Positions 42,089 through 51,061 of a stretch of DNA of 64,000 nucleotides are shown one piece after another. The translations under genes were made by a program, and so were the position numbers. Within the stretch, counting starts at the first letter, position 1. The number at the start of each line of letters is the position of its first letter. This DNA is from Polaromonas sp. (GTDB lineage: Bacteria > Pseudomonadota > Gammaproteobacteria > Burkholderiales > Burkholderiaceae_C), in NCBI RefSeq assembly GCF_030689685.1, contig NZ_JAUYEY010000078.1, forward strand, positions 17,466 through 81,465, in the 5' to 3' direction. A model generated the notes under the pieces. That model saw only the letters and a program-made list of their open reading frames with translations, was not told the DNA's origin and searched no databases.

Positions 42089-44041
42089 ATGACTGACTCT
42101 TTTGAGGCTCGCGGCGATTCTTTGGCCGAAGCAACTACCGACATCATTTCCGATATGGAAATCAACGTACTTTCTGATTTTTCTGATGCGCCTGCAGCAG
42201 CAGAAACGTCGCTGGATGCCATTGCGCCGGAGCCCAACGGCTTCGTGAAGCTGGGCCTGGCCAAGGAATTGCTGCAAGCCGTGGCCGACATGGGTTTCAC
42301 CCAGCCGACCGCCGTGCAGATGGCTACCATCCCGAAAGCCATGCAGGCGCTGGATGCTGACGTCAAGGCCGACCCCAAGGCAAAATTCACCGACTTGCTG
42401 GTGTCCAGCCAGACCGGCAGCGGCAAGACCGCAGCCTTCCTGTTGCCCGTGCTGCACACACTGCTCAAGCAGCAGGAAGAGGCCGAGCGCAGCGAACGCG
42501 CTGAATTTGAACGCCTGTCGCTTGAGGCGGTTGCCCGCGGCGAGCCGCCATTGAAGAAACCCAAGCGCAAGGACCCGACCAACGCGCGCAATTTCAAGGC
42601 CGCCACACCCGGCGCCCTGATCCTGTGCCCGACCCGCGAGCTGGCCCAGCAGGTCTGCGCCGATGCGATTGATCTGGTGCGCCATTGCCGCGGCCTGCGC
42701 ATTGCCAACGTCGTTGGCGGCATTCCTTACCAGTTGCAAATTGCCAAGCTGCAAAACGCCGACCTCGTGGTGGCCACGCCCGGCCGCCTGCTGGACCTGC
42801 AGCGCAGCATGCAGATCAAGCTCGACCAGGTGCAGTTCCTCGTGGTTGACGAAGCCGACCGCATGCTTGATCTGGGCTTTGCCGACGACCTGACCGAAGT
42901 CAACCAGCTCACGATCGAGCGCAAGCAGACCATGATGTTCAGCGCCACGTTTGCGCCCCGCATCATGCAACTGGCCACGCGCGTCATGCGCCAGCCGCAG
43001 CGTGTCGAGATCGATTCCCCGCATGAAAAACACGCGTCGATCACGCAATCGCTGCTGTGGGCCGACAACATGAGCCACAAGCGCAAGCTGCTGGACCATT
43101 CGCTGCGCGACACCACCATGAACCAGTCCATTGTGTTCGCCTGCACCCAGGTCGAATGTGACGGCTTGGCCAACGACCTGGTGCAGGAGGGCTTCAGCGC
43201 CGTGGCGCTGCATGGCGCCCTGGGCCAGGGCCTGCGCAATCGTCGCCTGATGGCTTTCCGTGATGGCCGCGTGCAGATTCTGGTGGCGACCGACGTGGCT
43301 GCCCGTGGCCTGGACGTGCCGACCATCACCCACGTGATCAACTACGGCCTGCCGATGAAAGCCGAAGACTATGTGCACCGCATCGGCCGTACCGGCCGTG
43401 CTGGCCGCGAAGGCCAGGCGATCACGATTGCCGAGTTCCGCGACCGCCGCAAGATCCAGGACATCGAACACTACACCCAGCAAAACCTCAAGCCCAGCGT
43501 GATCGCCGGCCTGGAGCCACAGCAGCGTTTTGCGCCAACGTCAGATCGCCCGCGCGGCAATTTTGGCGGTGACCGTGGCCGCAGCTTCGGCGCTGGTGGC
43601 GGTGGCCGTTTCGGCAACGACCGCGCGCCTTCGGGTGGTTTCGGTGGCGCCGGCGGCGGATATGCCGGCAAGAAGCCTGCTTTCGGCGACCGTGGCGGTG
43701 ACCGCAGTGGTTTTGGCGGCAACCGTGACGACCGTGGCGCACCTTTCCAGGGACGCCCGGCGCCCCAGGGTCCTGCTTATGCGGACCGCTCGGGTTTCAA
43801 TGATCGCGGCCCGCGCCGTGATGACCGTGGCTTCGGCGGCGGCAATGGCAACAGCGGTGGTTTCGCCCAGCGCGATGACCGGGGGGGTGATCGCGGTGGC
43901 TTCGGCGGCGGCCGTTCGGAAGGTTTTGCATCCGCGCCACGCGGCGATTTTGCCGACCGCAAACCGGCGTTCGCCAAGCCGGCAGGCAAGGTGTTTGTGC
44001 CGCGTGACGCCCACAAACGTCCGACCCGCCCCGCACGTTGA
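42089..44041 (+). CDS. DEAD-box ATP-dependent RNA helicase (RhlE/DeaD type)
   Basis: The 650-residue protein has all helicase motifs: FTQPTAVQ (Q motif), SSQTGSGKTAA (I), PTRELAQQ (Ia), VVATPGRLLD, VVDEADRMLDLGF (DEAD), MFSATF (III), VATDVAARGLDVP (V) and YVHRIGRTGRAG (VI). An insertion of about 35 charged residues between I and Ia (EEAERSERAEFERLSLEAVA) enlarges domain 1. The C-terminal 150 residues are Gly/Arg/Asp-rich with repeats such as DRGGDR and GGFGG, an RNA-binding tail. Start is ATG 42089. It probably acts in ribosome assembly or cold adaptation. Confidence 0.95.
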   Translation: MTDSFEARGDSLAEATTDIISDMEINVLSDFSDAPAAAETSLDAIAPEPNGFVKLGLAKELLQAVADMGFTQPTAVQMATIPKAMQALDADVKADPKAKFTDLLVSSQTGSGKTAAFLLPVLHTLLKQQEEAERSERAEFERLSLEAVARGEPPLKKPKRKDPTNARNFKAATPGALILCPTRELAQQVCADAIDLVRHCRGLRIANVVGGIPYQLQIAKLQNADLVVATPGRLLDLQRSMQIKLDQVQFLVVDEADRMLDLGFADDLTEVNQLTIERKQTMMFSATFAPRIMQLATRVMRQPQRVEIDSPHEKHASITQSLLWADNMSHKRKLLDHSLRDTTMNQSIVFACTQVECDGLANDLVQEGFSAVALHGALGQGLRNRRLMAFRDGRVQILVATDVAARGLDVPTITHVINYGLPMKAEDYVHRIGRTGRAGREGQAITIAEFRDRRKIQDIEHYTQQNLKPSVIAGLEPQQRFAPTSDRPRGNFGGDRGRSFGAGGGGRFGNDRAPSGGFGGAGGGYAGKKPAFGDRGGDRSGFGGNRDDRGAPFQGRPAPQGPAYADRSGFNDRGPRRDDRGFGGGNGNSGGFAQRDDRGGDRGGFGGGRSEGFASAPRGDFADRKPAFAKPAGKVFVPRDAHKRPTRPAR

Positions 44042-44054
44042 TTCGTGTCGGCAA

Positions 44055-44087
44055 CAAAAAAAGCCCGCAGCTTGCGGGCTTTTTTTA
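44055..44087. terminator. Bidirectional terminator after the helicase gene
   Basis: AAAAAAAGCCCGCA-GCTT-TGCGGGCTTTTTTT-type structure: a 7-base GC stem flanked by seven A and seven T. It serves the helicase on the plus strand and the GlxR-like gene, which ends at 44103, on the minus strand. Confidence 0.9.
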
Positions 44088-44102
44088 TGGACACATCGAC
44101 CG

Positions 44103-44996
44103 TCAGCTCATGCCATTGCGACTGGCCAGTTCGACAAACAAGCCAGAGTGGTCCAGGTCGCTGAGGCCATGGCCGATGCCGTCGGCGTAAAGCTGTTCGA
44201 ACAGCGTGGTCACCGGTGCGTCGAAACCGATCTCTTCGGCCGTTGCGAGTGCATTGCGCAGGTCCTTGAGCTGGATCGCCATGCGGGCGCGCGGTGCAAA
44301 GTCGCGTTCCACCATGCGTTCGCCATGTACCTGCAGGATGCGGCTGTCGGCAAAGCCGCCAGTGATCGCCTCCCTGACCTTGGCCATGTCGGCGCCGCCT
44401 TTGGTGGCAAACAGCAAGGCTTCGGCCACCGCGCCTATGGTGATGCCGACAATCATCTGGTTGGCGAGTTTGGTGAGCTGCCCCGCGCCGTGTGAGCCGA
44501 CGTGGGTGGCGCGACCGAAGATGCGCAAGACAGGCAGGGCGCGTTCAAATTCCGCTTCCTTGCCGCCGGCCATGATGACCAGCGTGCCCTGATCGGCACC
44601 GCCGGTGCCGCCGGAAACTGGCGCGTCGATGTGGGCGATGCCCATCGCGCCCAGACGTGCGGCATGGTCGCGCGCCTCGCGTGGCTTGATCGAGGCCATG
44701 TCGATGAACAGCGCACCCGGTTGCATCGCGGCGGCGATGTCCTGCCCAAACAACACGTCTTCCACCACCGCGCCGTTTTCCAGCATGCCGACCACGATGT
44801 CGGCGTTTTTCACTGCGGCTGTGGCCTGCGTGTGCACCACTGCGCCCAGCGCAGTCAGTGAGGCGGCCTTCTGTGGTGTGCGGTTCCACACCTGCAGGGC
44901 GTAGCCGGCTTCGCAAAGCCGTCTGGCCATGGGAAGCCCCATGCTGCCTGTGCCGAGAAAGGCAATGCGGAAATTCGATGTCGTGCTTGTACTCAT
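44103..44996 (-). CDS. NAD(P)-dependent beta-hydroxyacid dehydrogenase (GlxR/MmsB-like)
   Basis: The 297-residue protein has the Rossmann motif IAFLGTGSMGLPMARRL, the substrate signature DAPVSGGTGGADQGTL and the catalytic Lys in GQLTKLANQ. The family includes tartronate semialdehyde reductase and 3-hydroxyisobutyrate dehydrogenase. It lies 57 bases downstream of the SAF-domain dehydrogenase on the same strand. Given that context it probably oxidises or reduces a small branched hydroxy acid of an unknown pathway. Confidence 0.88.
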   Translation of the reverse strand: MSTSTTSNFRIAFLGTGSMGLPMARRLCEAGYALQVWNRTPQKAASLTALGAVVHTQATAAVKNADIVVGMLENGAVVEDVLFGQDIAAAMQPGALFIDMASIKPREARDHAARLGAMGIAHIDAPVSGGTGGADQGTLVIMAGGKEAEFERALPVLRIFGRATHVGSHGAGQLTKLANQMIVGITIGAVAEALLFATKGGADMAKVREAITGGFADSRILQVHGERMVERDFAPRARMAIQLKDLRNALATAEEIGFDAPVTTLFEQLYADGIGHGLSDLDHSGLFVELASRNGMS

Positions 44997-45052
44997 GGGT
45001 ATCCAAAGATGGTGTTGCCACCATCATGCGGCACGCAGCAGTGGGAAGGCTG

Positions 45053-46411
45053 TCAGGCAGCTTTCTTCATGGCGGGAGCGAACATGTTCTCCATCTCGTG
45101 GCGCACCTTGTAGGCCGGGGTGGAGGTGTCCATGGCGACATCGGCCCAGCTCAGGCTTTGACCTTTCTTGACGGCACGGATGACCTTGACCTGGTGCGCC
45201 AGGCCCAGCGGCAGGCCACCCATTTTCATGGAGGTGTCGGCCGGCAGCAGCTTGCCCCAGACGGTGTAGCCGCCTTCGCCGTCCAGCATGTCGCCGGGTT
45301 TCAGATCGCGTTTGGCGGTGGCTACCACATCGGCATTCCAGCAGGTCGCAACGCCGGTCGGCTCGCCGCGCAGCGCCACGCTGGCCACCGACACGCCAAC
45401 CTCCAGCCCTATCAGGTGCCAGCGCTTGTAGAGCGTGAAGTAGCGCCCGCTCGGGTCGGTGTGTGCGTTGTACTCTTCAAAGCAGTTCTTGATGTAGTCG
45501 GTCTCGGCCTCGACCGTGACCCAGACGCCCATGCGGATGTCGTAGGGAATCTTGCGGCCATTGGCTTCCAGCGAGGAAATCACCTCGACCATGCCCTTGC
45601 GTTCGAGCACACCACCCTCTTGAATAGGTCGCGTGACGTAAGGAATGTCTTCCACGCTGGCCGGCGGATACAGCAGGCCGTTGCTGGGCACAGTCAGGCC
45701 GGTGGCGTTGGCCACGGCGGTGGATTCGATCGACGGTTTGGAGCCGTCGAGAAAGCTGTTGAACATTTTTGGGTTGAGCCCGCCGCGCTCGGCCTGCTCG
45801 GGCGTGAGACCGTAGTTGGCCCAGACGGTTTCCGGCGTGGATTCGGAAAAATGCGGCAGCCACTTGTGGCCGCGGCCCGCCGCCACCACCGGAAAACCGC
45901 AGGTGCGGGCCCAGTCCACCAGGTCGCAGATCAGCGCCGGCTGGTCGCCGAAAGCCAGTGAATAGACGACACCGGCCTCGGCCGCCTTGCGTGCCAGCAG
46001 CGGTCCGCAAAAGGCATCGGCTTCCACCGTGACGTTGACCACGTGTTTGCCATGCGTAAAAGCCTGCAGGCAATGCTCGACGGCGGCGACCGGGTTGCCG
46101 GTGCACTCGACGATGATGTCGATCTGCGGGTGCGTGACGACGGCTTTCCAGTCCTCGGTGATCCAGGTCGCTCCTGTTTTGATAGCTGCTTGCGCTGATT
46201 CTGCCTGGGTCAGGGCCGGATTCCATCCCACACGTGCAAGGTTGGTGCGGGCGGCCGCAGGTGACAAGTCGGCAATTGCGACCAGGTGCACGCCCGGCGT
46301 TTTCGGAATTTGCGCCAGGTACATGGAGCCGAATTTTCCGGCGCCTATGAGGCCGATGCGGATGGGTTGCTTGTCGGCCGCGCGTTGCTGGAGTTTGGTA
46401 TAGAGGTTCAT
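45053..46411 (-). CDS. Homoserine dehydrogenase-like oxidoreductase with C-terminal SAF domain
   Basis: The 452-residue protein opens with a Rossmann fold (RIGLIGAGKFGSMYLAQI), contains VECTGNPVAAVEHCLQAF, and ends in an SAF domain (KRDLKPGDMLDGEGGYTVWG, then LPLGLAHQVKVIRAVKKGQS). This is the COG4091-type group, whose reaction is mostly unassigned. It sits between the 2-oxoglutarate dioxygenase-like gene and the GlxR-like gene. A family A repeat (46173-46216) encodes AESAQAAIKT near residues 66-80, replacing the loop after the second Rossmann strand. Confidence 0.82.
   Translation of the reverse strand: MNLYTKLQQRAADKQPIRIGLIGAGKFGSMYLAQIPKTPGVHLVAIADLSPAAARTNLARVGWNPALTQAESAQAAIKTGATWITEDWKAVVTHPQIDIIVECTGNPVAAVEHCLQAFTHGKHVVNVTVEADAFCGPLLARKAAEAGVVYSLAFGDQPALICDLVDWARTCGFPVVAAGRGHKWLPHFSESTPETVWANYGLTPEQAERGGLNPKMFNSFLDGSKPSIESTAVANATGLTVPSNGLLYPPASVEDIPYVTRPIQEGGVLERKGMVEVISSLEANGRKIPYDIRMGVWVTVEAETDYIKNCFEEYNAHTDPSGRYFTLYKRWHLIGLEVGVSVASVALRGEPTGVATCWNADVVATAKRDLKPGDMLDGEGGYTVWGKLLPADTSMKMGGLPLGLAHQVKVIRAVKKGQSLSWADVAMDTSTPAYKVRHEMENMFAPAMKKAA
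46173..46216. repeat. Dispersed repeat family A inside the SAF-domain gene
   Basis: CCTGTTTTGATAGCTGCTTG then CGCTGATTCTGCCTGGGTCA and GGG. It matches the 14477 copy in reverse orientation. Read in the frame of its host it gives the same peptide core, AQAAIK, as in the LeuC-like protein. Confidence 0.75.
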
Positions 46412-46450
46412 TTGGTTTGGGCCTAACTAAGACAACAGAGAAGAATTTTC

Positions 46451-46526
46451 ACAAAGAGATCAAAGAGGTAAGGAGGAAGAAAAAAATCATATTGCTATTC
46501 CTCCTTGACCTCCTGATCTCCTTGTT
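46451..46526. repeat. Long imperfect hairpin between two genes of the GntR/FCD locus
   Basis: ACAAAGAGATCAAAGAGGTA then AGGAGGAA (left) pairs with TTCCTCCTTGACCTCCTGAT then CTCCTTGTTC (right), with an A-rich loop. It may be a processing, attenuation or termination signal after the dioxygenase gene. It also resembles AGAG-type dispersed repeats. Confidence 0.65.
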
Positions 46527-46544
46527 CAAATGTATTTTGTGAAT

Positions 46545-47417
46545 TTAGGCTGCCAGTTTGAATTCATCGCTAGACGTTTGCAGCGCGCTCGTAGGCACGC
46601 CGTCTTTCCACGGCAAGTCCACCGGGTAGTCCTTGAGCAGGCAATCATCGGGCAGGCATTCAATCGGCGTGAAGTCGCGGTGCGCAATGTACTCGGGGCG
46701 TTTGTGGCGACGGATGTGGTTGCTGACCGCGCACAGGCTCAGGTAGACGCTGACGCGGTTGAACGGCGACAGGTTGCTGCCAGAAGCGTGGACCAGGCAG
46801 GAGTGGAAAAGAATCATTGACCCGGCGGGGCCTTTGGGGCTGACGATGCCGCCCTGTTTGCCACCCGCTCGCTGCACCAGTTGGCGTATCAGGTCGTTGT
46901 CCACCGTCCACAGCGGGTAGCTGGTGGTGGTCAGGTCGTGTTTGGCATCCACCACGCCTTTTTTGTGGCTGCCCGGGATGAACATCAGCGGGCCGTTGTG
47001 TTCGGTCACGTCGTCCAGAAAAATCGCCACATTCATCGCGCGTTCGGTCGGCATCAGGTCGTCGTTGAGCCAGGTGCCGTAGTCCTGGTGCCATTGCCAG
47101 ACGTCGCCCTCGAAGGCCATCTTGCCGTTGATCTTGAACTGGTGCATGTAGAGCTTTTCACCGAGCAGGTCTTCCACCGGTTCGATCATGCGCGGGTGCC
47201 GGCCGAGTTTGGCAAACGGCTCGCTGTACATGTGCGCGGCAAAGTTGGTACGCACCGCGTCCTTGCCTTTTTCGCGCACGTTGTAGTCTTCGCGCCGGCT
47301 GTAGAGCTCGGGCACGGCGTCGTTGAGGGTTTGGGTTTCTTCGGGCGTGAACAGGCCGGGGAAAAACAGGTAGCCTTCGCGGTCGAATTCGGCGAGTTGC
47401 TCGGGGCTCAATTTCAT
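46545..47417 (-). CDS. Phytanoyl-CoA dioxygenase-family 2-oxoglutarate/Fe(II) oxygenase
   Basis: The 290-residue protein has the His-x-Asp of the 2-His-1-carboxylate facial triad in WQWHQDYGTW and the distal His in FHSCLVHASGSNLSPFNR, followed by the Arg that binds 2-oxoglutarate (NRVSVYLS). The VHASGSNLSP form is close to ectoine hydroxylase-like members. GGAGA precedes the ATG at 47417. The substrate is unknown; the neighbours suggest oxidative opening of a catabolic route under the adjacent GntR regulator. Confidence 0.87.
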   Translation of the reverse strand: MKLSPEQLAEFDREGYLFFPGLFTPEETQTLNDAVPELYSRREDYNVREKGKDAVRTNFAAHMYSEPFAKLGRHPRMIEPVEDLLGEKLYMHQFKINGKMAFEGDVWQWHQDYGTWLNDDLMPTERAMNVAIFLDDVTEHNGPLMFIPGSHKKGVVDAKHDLTTTSYPLWTVDNDLIRQLVQRAGGKQGGIVSPKGPAGSMILFHSCLVHASGSNLSPFNRVSVYLSLCAVSNHIRRHKRPEYIAHRDFTPIECLPDDCLLKDYPVDLPWKDGVPTSALQTSSDEFKLAA

Positions 47418-47449
47418 TTTTTGTCTCCTGGGGTGGTCGTGGTGTGTTT

Positions 47450-48142
47450 TCAGGCGGGCAGGGCGGTGGGGGTGAAAGAAGGCTGAAGCGCACTGCTCAG
47501 CAGGCCGGCCAGGTTGCGGCTGGCGTCTTCGCCGTGCTCGCGGATCAGCGTTTCTGCGGTCAGCGCATCGCCTGCAGCAATGGCGTTGGCGATGGTTTCG
47601 TGTTCGTCCCAAATCGATTCGCGCATGGTTGACACCTGCAGCACCGCACCCATGGCGCGGCGGATGTGGTGCCAGTGCAGTTGCGCGCTCTGGGCAATCA
47701 GCGGGTTGCCGGATGCCGCATAAATGGCGCCGTGAAACTGTGCGTCGGCGGCCATCATGGCTTTCACGTCGTTGCTGCGTGCGGCAGCGCGGCCCTGGCT
47801 GATCAGCGCCGGGTCGATCCGGAAACGGGCTAAGGCCGCAAGCCGGGCCGCCAGCGCATCGAGCGCGCTGCGCACCTGGTAAATCTGCATCAGCCAGCCC
47901 ACGTCCAGCGGCGCCACCAGCACACCCCGGCCGGGGGCGTCGAGCACAAAGCCGTCTTTTTTGAGCAGGCGCAGCGCCTGCAGCACTGGCTGGCGCGATA
48001 CCGCCAGTTGTTCGGCAATGTCTTCCTGCATGATGCGTGCGCCGGGTGCGAGCGAGCCTTCGCTGATGGCGTCGAGCAGGCTGCGGTAGACCTGGTCGAC
48101 CAGGTCGGGCGTGGATTCGATTTTGACAAGCTGGGGTTGCAT
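47450..48142 (-). CDS. GntR-family regulator, FadR/FCD subfamily
   Basis: The 230-residue protein has an N-terminal winged helix (DLVDQVYRSLLDAISEGSLA, EDIAEQLAVSRQPVLQALRL) and a helical FCD domain with metal-ligand His in AQFHGAIYAASGN and WDEHETIANAI. It lies at the head of the minus-strand genes for the dioxygenase, SAF dehydrogenase and GlxR-like protein. A 20-base palindrome is in its promoter. FCD regulators usually bind small carboxylates. Confidence 0.92.
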   Translation of the reverse strand: MQPQLVKIESTPDLVDQVYRSLLDAISEGSLAPGARIMQEDIAEQLAVSRQPVLQALRLLKKDGFVLDAPGRGVLVAPLDVGWLMQIYQVRSALDALAARLAALARFRIDPALISQGRAAARSNDVKAMMAADAQFHGAIYAASGNPLIAQSAQLHWHHIRRAMGAVLQVSTMRESIWDEHETIANAIAAGDALTAETLIREHGEDASRNLAGLLSSALQPSFTPTALPA

Positions 48143-48147
48143 TGTTT

Positions 48148-48167
48148 GTACTCTGTATACAGAATAC
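48148..48167. promoter_or_regulatory. Probable FCD-GntR operator
   Basis: GTACTCTGTATACAGAATAC is a palindrome with one mismatch, with the perfect core CTGTATACAG. TGTATACA-type cores are typical FadR/VanR-subfamily operators. It lies between the regulator and the divergent alpha/beta hydrolase gene and could serve both. Confidence 0.7.
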
Positions 48168-48266
48168 CTAGAACGTACGGAATGGCGCTAGCGGGTTTAC
48201 CCGGACCTGATGTCGGTTGGGCCTGACTGTGCCAACATGGGGTCATCCATTTTTCAGGAGCCACCC

Positions 48267-49133
48267 ATGAGCCATCCCGACCCCGCCTGGCTGGACCGCA
48301 TGTATAACAACCGTGCGCTGGTGCCGGACCACGGCGACTACTTCAGTCGCTGGGCCGAGAGTTCTGCCCAGGTCCGGGCGACCCAGCCGTGCACACTGGA
48401 CATCGCCTTCGGGTCCAGCGCGGCGGAAACCCTTGATGTGTTTCCGCCGCGCAAGGTGGCGTCCGGCGGCGCCCCGGTGCTGGTGTTTGTTCACGGTGGC
48501 TACTGGCGCTCGCTGGACAAATCGGACCATTCCTTTCTGGCACCGGCCTTCACTGACGCGGGTGCTTGCGTGGTGATGCCCAATTACGATTTGTGCCCAG
48601 CGGTGACGATTCCCGACATTGCACTGCAGATGGTCCATGCGCTGGAATGGACCTACCGCAACATCGCACGTTTCGGTGGCGCCCCTGAGCGCATCACCGT
48701 GGTTGGGCATTCGGCCGGCGGCCATCTGGTGGCCATGCTGCTGGCCTGCTTGTGGAAGCAACACGCGAGCGACCTGCCGGCCGACCTGGTGAAAAACGCG
48801 CTGTCGGTGTCGGGCTTGTATGAGCTTGAATCGGTGATGCACACACCGTTTCTGAAAGACTCGCTGCGCCTGACGCCCAAGCAGGTGGCGCAGGCCAGCC
48901 CGGCCTGGTTCCCTGCGCCCAGCCAGGGCGTGCTCTACACCGTGGCCGGCGCCGACGAAAGCGAAGAGTTTTTGCGCCACAACGCGCTGATCGAGCAGGC
49001 CTGGGGCTCCAAAACCGTGCCGGTACGTGAGGCCCTGCTGGGCCTGAACCATTTCAGCATCGTCGAGGCGCTGGTGCAACCTGGCCACCGCCTGCACCAG
49101 CTCGCGCTGCAGTTGATCGCCGCAACCGGCTGA
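48267..49133 (+). CDS. Alpha/beta hydrolase, kynurenine formamidase-like
   Basis: The 288-residue protein has the oxyanion motif FVHGGYWRSLD, the nucleophile elbow GHSAGGHL and a late His in LNHFSIVEAL. HGGYW is characteristic of arylformamidase-like esterases. I chose ATG 48267, with AGGAG 7 bases upstream. It is divergent from the FCD regulator with the operator between them, so it probably belongs to the same pathway, hydrolysing an ester or formamide. Confidence 0.87.
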   Translation: MSHPDPAWLDRMYNNRALVPDHGDYFSRWAESSAQVRATQPCTLDIAFGSSAAETLDVFPPRKVASGGAPVLVFVHGGYWRSLDKSDHSFLAPAFTDAGACVVMPNYDLCPAVTIPDIALQMVHALEWTYRNIARFGGAPERITVVGHSAGGHLVAMLLACLWKQHASDLPADLVKNALSVSGLYELESVMHTPFLKDSLRLTPKQVAQASPAWFPAPSQGVLYTVAGADESEEFLRHNALIEQAWGSKTVPVREALLGLNHFSIVEALVQPGHRLHQLALQLIAATG

Positions 49134-49157
49134 GCGCCGTCGCACCGGGTCGTTACA

Positions 49158-50135
49158 TTACATCAGCAGGTGTTCACCGGCGTTGTCGCCACCCAGGATC
49201 ACGTAATTGACCTTGCGGATGTCCATCAGTTTGGTGCCGCCTGAATAACTGATGGCGCTCTGCACGTCTTCCTCCATCTCGCGCAGCGTGTCTTTGAGGC
49301 TGCCCTTGACCGGCTCCAGGATGCGTTTGCCTTCGACGTGTTTGTACTCGCCTTTGTTGAAGTCCGAGGCGCTGCCGTAGTACTCCTTGAAGAGCCGGCC
49401 ATCGACCTCCACGGTCTGGCCGGGGCTTTCTTCCAGGCCGGCCAGCATGGAGCCGATCATCACCATGGTGGCGCCGAAGCGGATCGACTTGGCGATGTCA
49501 CCATGCTCGCGAATGCCGCCGTCAGCGATGATGGGTTTGGTCGCCACACGCGCGCACCACTTGAGCGCCGACAACTGCCAGCCACCGGTGCCGAAGCCGG
49601 TTTTCAGCCGGGTGATGCAGACCTTGCCGGGGCCGATGCCGACCTTGGTCGCATCGGCGCCCCAGTTCTCCAGGTCGATGATGGCTTCCGGTGTGCCGAC
49701 ATTGCCGGCGATCACAAACGATGAGGGCAGCTTGTCCTTGAGATAGCCGATCATGCGCTGCAGCGTGTCGGCGTGACCGTGCGCGATGTCGATGGTGATG
49801 TAGTCGGGCGCCAGGCCTTCGGCCACCAGCCGGTCGACTGTGTTGTAGTCGGCTTTTTTGACGCCCAGCGAAATCGAGGCATAAACACCGGCTACCGCCA
49901 TCCGCTTGACGAACGCGAGGTTGTCGAGGTCGAAGCGGTGCATCACGTAGAAATAACCGTTGTTGGCCATCCAGACGCAGATGTCCTCGTTGATCACGGT
50001 TTTCATGTTGGCCGGCACCACCGGGATGCGGAAGCTGCGCCCGCCCAGCGTGACGCCGGCGTCGCATTCGGAGCGGCTGTCCACGCGGCATTTGCGCGGC
50101 AGCAGCAAGACATTGTCGTAGTCGAAGATTTCCAT
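49158..50135 (-). CDS. guaC: GMP reductase
   Basis: The 325-residue IMPDH/GMPR-type barrel starts [20 protein letters not shown] and contains [20 protein letters not shown], the active-site loop [11 protein letters not shown] with the catalytic Cys, and [20 protein letters not shown]. It lacks the CBS domains of IMP dehydrogenase. It converts GMP to IMP with NADPH in purine salvage. ATG 50135 is preceded by AGGAGC; a longer frame upstream has no similarity. Confidence 0.92.
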   Translation of the reverse strand: MEIFDYDNVLLLPRKCRVDSRSECDAGVTLGGRSFRIPVVPANMKTVINEDICVWMANNGYFYVMHRFDLDNLAFVKRMAVAGVYASISLGVKKADYNTVDRLVAEGLAPDYITIDIAHGHADTLQRMIGYLKDKLPSSFVIAGNVGTPEAIIDLENWGADATKVGIGPGKVCITRLKTGFGTGGWQLSALKWCARVATKPIIADGGIREHGDIAKSIRFGATMVMIGSMLAGLEESPGQTVEVDGRLFKEYYGSASDFNKGEYKHVEGKRILEPVKGSLKDTLREMEEDVQSAISYSGGTKLMDIRKVNYVILGGDNAGEHLLM

Positions 50136-50213
50136 GGTTCCCAAGCTCCTGAAGACTGTTGAAACAGAAGGCGCTTGGATTGGACCGGCTTTTGTTCCAA
50201 CAGAGCGCGGAAA

Positions 50214-50244
50214 CAAAAAACCGGGCGCAATTGCTTGGGCCCGG
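50214..50244 (-). terminator. Rho-independent terminator, minus strand
   Basis: On the minus strand CCGGGC...GCCCGG is followed by TTTTTT. It lies between the stop of the gene at 50323-51039 and the guaC start, separating the two transcription units. Confidence 0.8.
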
Positions 50245-50322
50245 TGACTGATTCTAGGCGCTTGTGCGGGTCACCGGCACCTGCGTGCTTGTATAGCCGC
50301 TATATGTGCAGGCCCATGGCGC

Positions 50323-51039
50323 TCAGCGCGGCGGGATGCAGCGCGACTGCGCTGCGGCGAACACGCGGCCGCCGGCATCCTGCACCCAGCCGACCACACT
50401 CAGGCGTGCGGGGTCGGTGCCGGCCGGGATGTTCATGACGCGTGACTCCAGCCAGCCGGGATGCTCATTTTTTGATAGCTGCTCGCGCCCGCCCCATATG
50501 AGCTGGAGCAGGTTTCGGACAAGATTTCGGGGCACCGGCGAGCCTTCGGTACCAGCGGGAATAGTTTCCACCAGCGCCAACCAGGCGGTCCAGGGCGCGG
50601 GCGTGTGCGCCGGCGGGAGGCGCTGCAGTTGCACTGACGCGCCGATGTAGCCTGAGACGGGCAGGCCGTGCGCCACCCGCAGACGGCCCTGAGCGGCAAC
50701 GGCGGTGGTCTGACTGCTGCTGCCGGGCGGTGGCGCCAGGCCCAATGCCTGCAGACGTTTGAGTCCGTCGCGACTGGCCACCACCGAGAGCGGCGCGTCC
50801 TCGCCCTGGCTGCCAGGCAGCACCCAGTCCAGCGCCAGTTCGCTGCGGCGGGCGCGGGCGGTGGTCGTATCGCTCCAGCAGTTGCGGCAATCGGCGTTGA
50901 TGAAACGCTCCACCAGGGCCACCGGACGCGCCTGCCCGTCGCTGGAGCACGAGGACTGGGCATGGGCAGGCGGCGCCAGGCAAGCTGCCAGCACAAGCGT
51001 CGCGAGAACGGATACTCGCCGGGAAAACAAGGGAGGCAT
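50323..51039 (-). CDS. Secreted protein of unknown function
   Basis: The 238-residue product starts MPPLFSRRVSVLATLVLAAC and has a signal peptide ending AHAQ; a possible lipobox Cys lies at LAAC but is followed by LAPP, so type I cleavage is more likely. The mature part contains ALVERFINADCRNCWSDTTT with a CxxC, which suggests a thioredoxin-like or DUF1223-type fold. I do not assign a function. ATG 51039 was chosen over the longer frame because of the signal peptide. The segment WGGREQLSKNEHP overlaps a family A repeat. Confidence 0.75.
   Translation of the reverse strand: MPPLFSRRVSVLATLVLAACLAPPAHAQSSCSSDGQARPVALVERFINADCRNCWSDTTTARARRSELALDWVLPGSQGEDAPLSVVASRDGLKRLQALGLAPPPGSSSQTTAVAAQGRLRVAHGLPVSGYIGASVQLQRLPPAHTPAPWTAWLALVETIPAGTEGSPVPRNLVRNLLQLIWGGREQLSKNEHPGWLESRVMNIPAGTDPARLSVVGWVQDAGGRVFAAAQSRCIPPR
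50464..50506. repeat. Dispersed repeat family A inside the secreted-protein gene
   Basis: CTCATTTTTTGATAGCTGCT then CGCGCCCGCCCCATATGAGC has the GATAGCTGCT.GCGC core of family A. It is read in a different frame from the copies in the LeuC-like and SAF genes. Confidence 0.65.
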
Positions 51040-51061
51040 CAGAGGCTTTCTACAATGAGGG

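Noticed and set aside
41924..43483. 519-residue open frame on the minus strand
   Set aside because: It is the complement of the DEAD-box helicase gene and its leader; no domain is seen.
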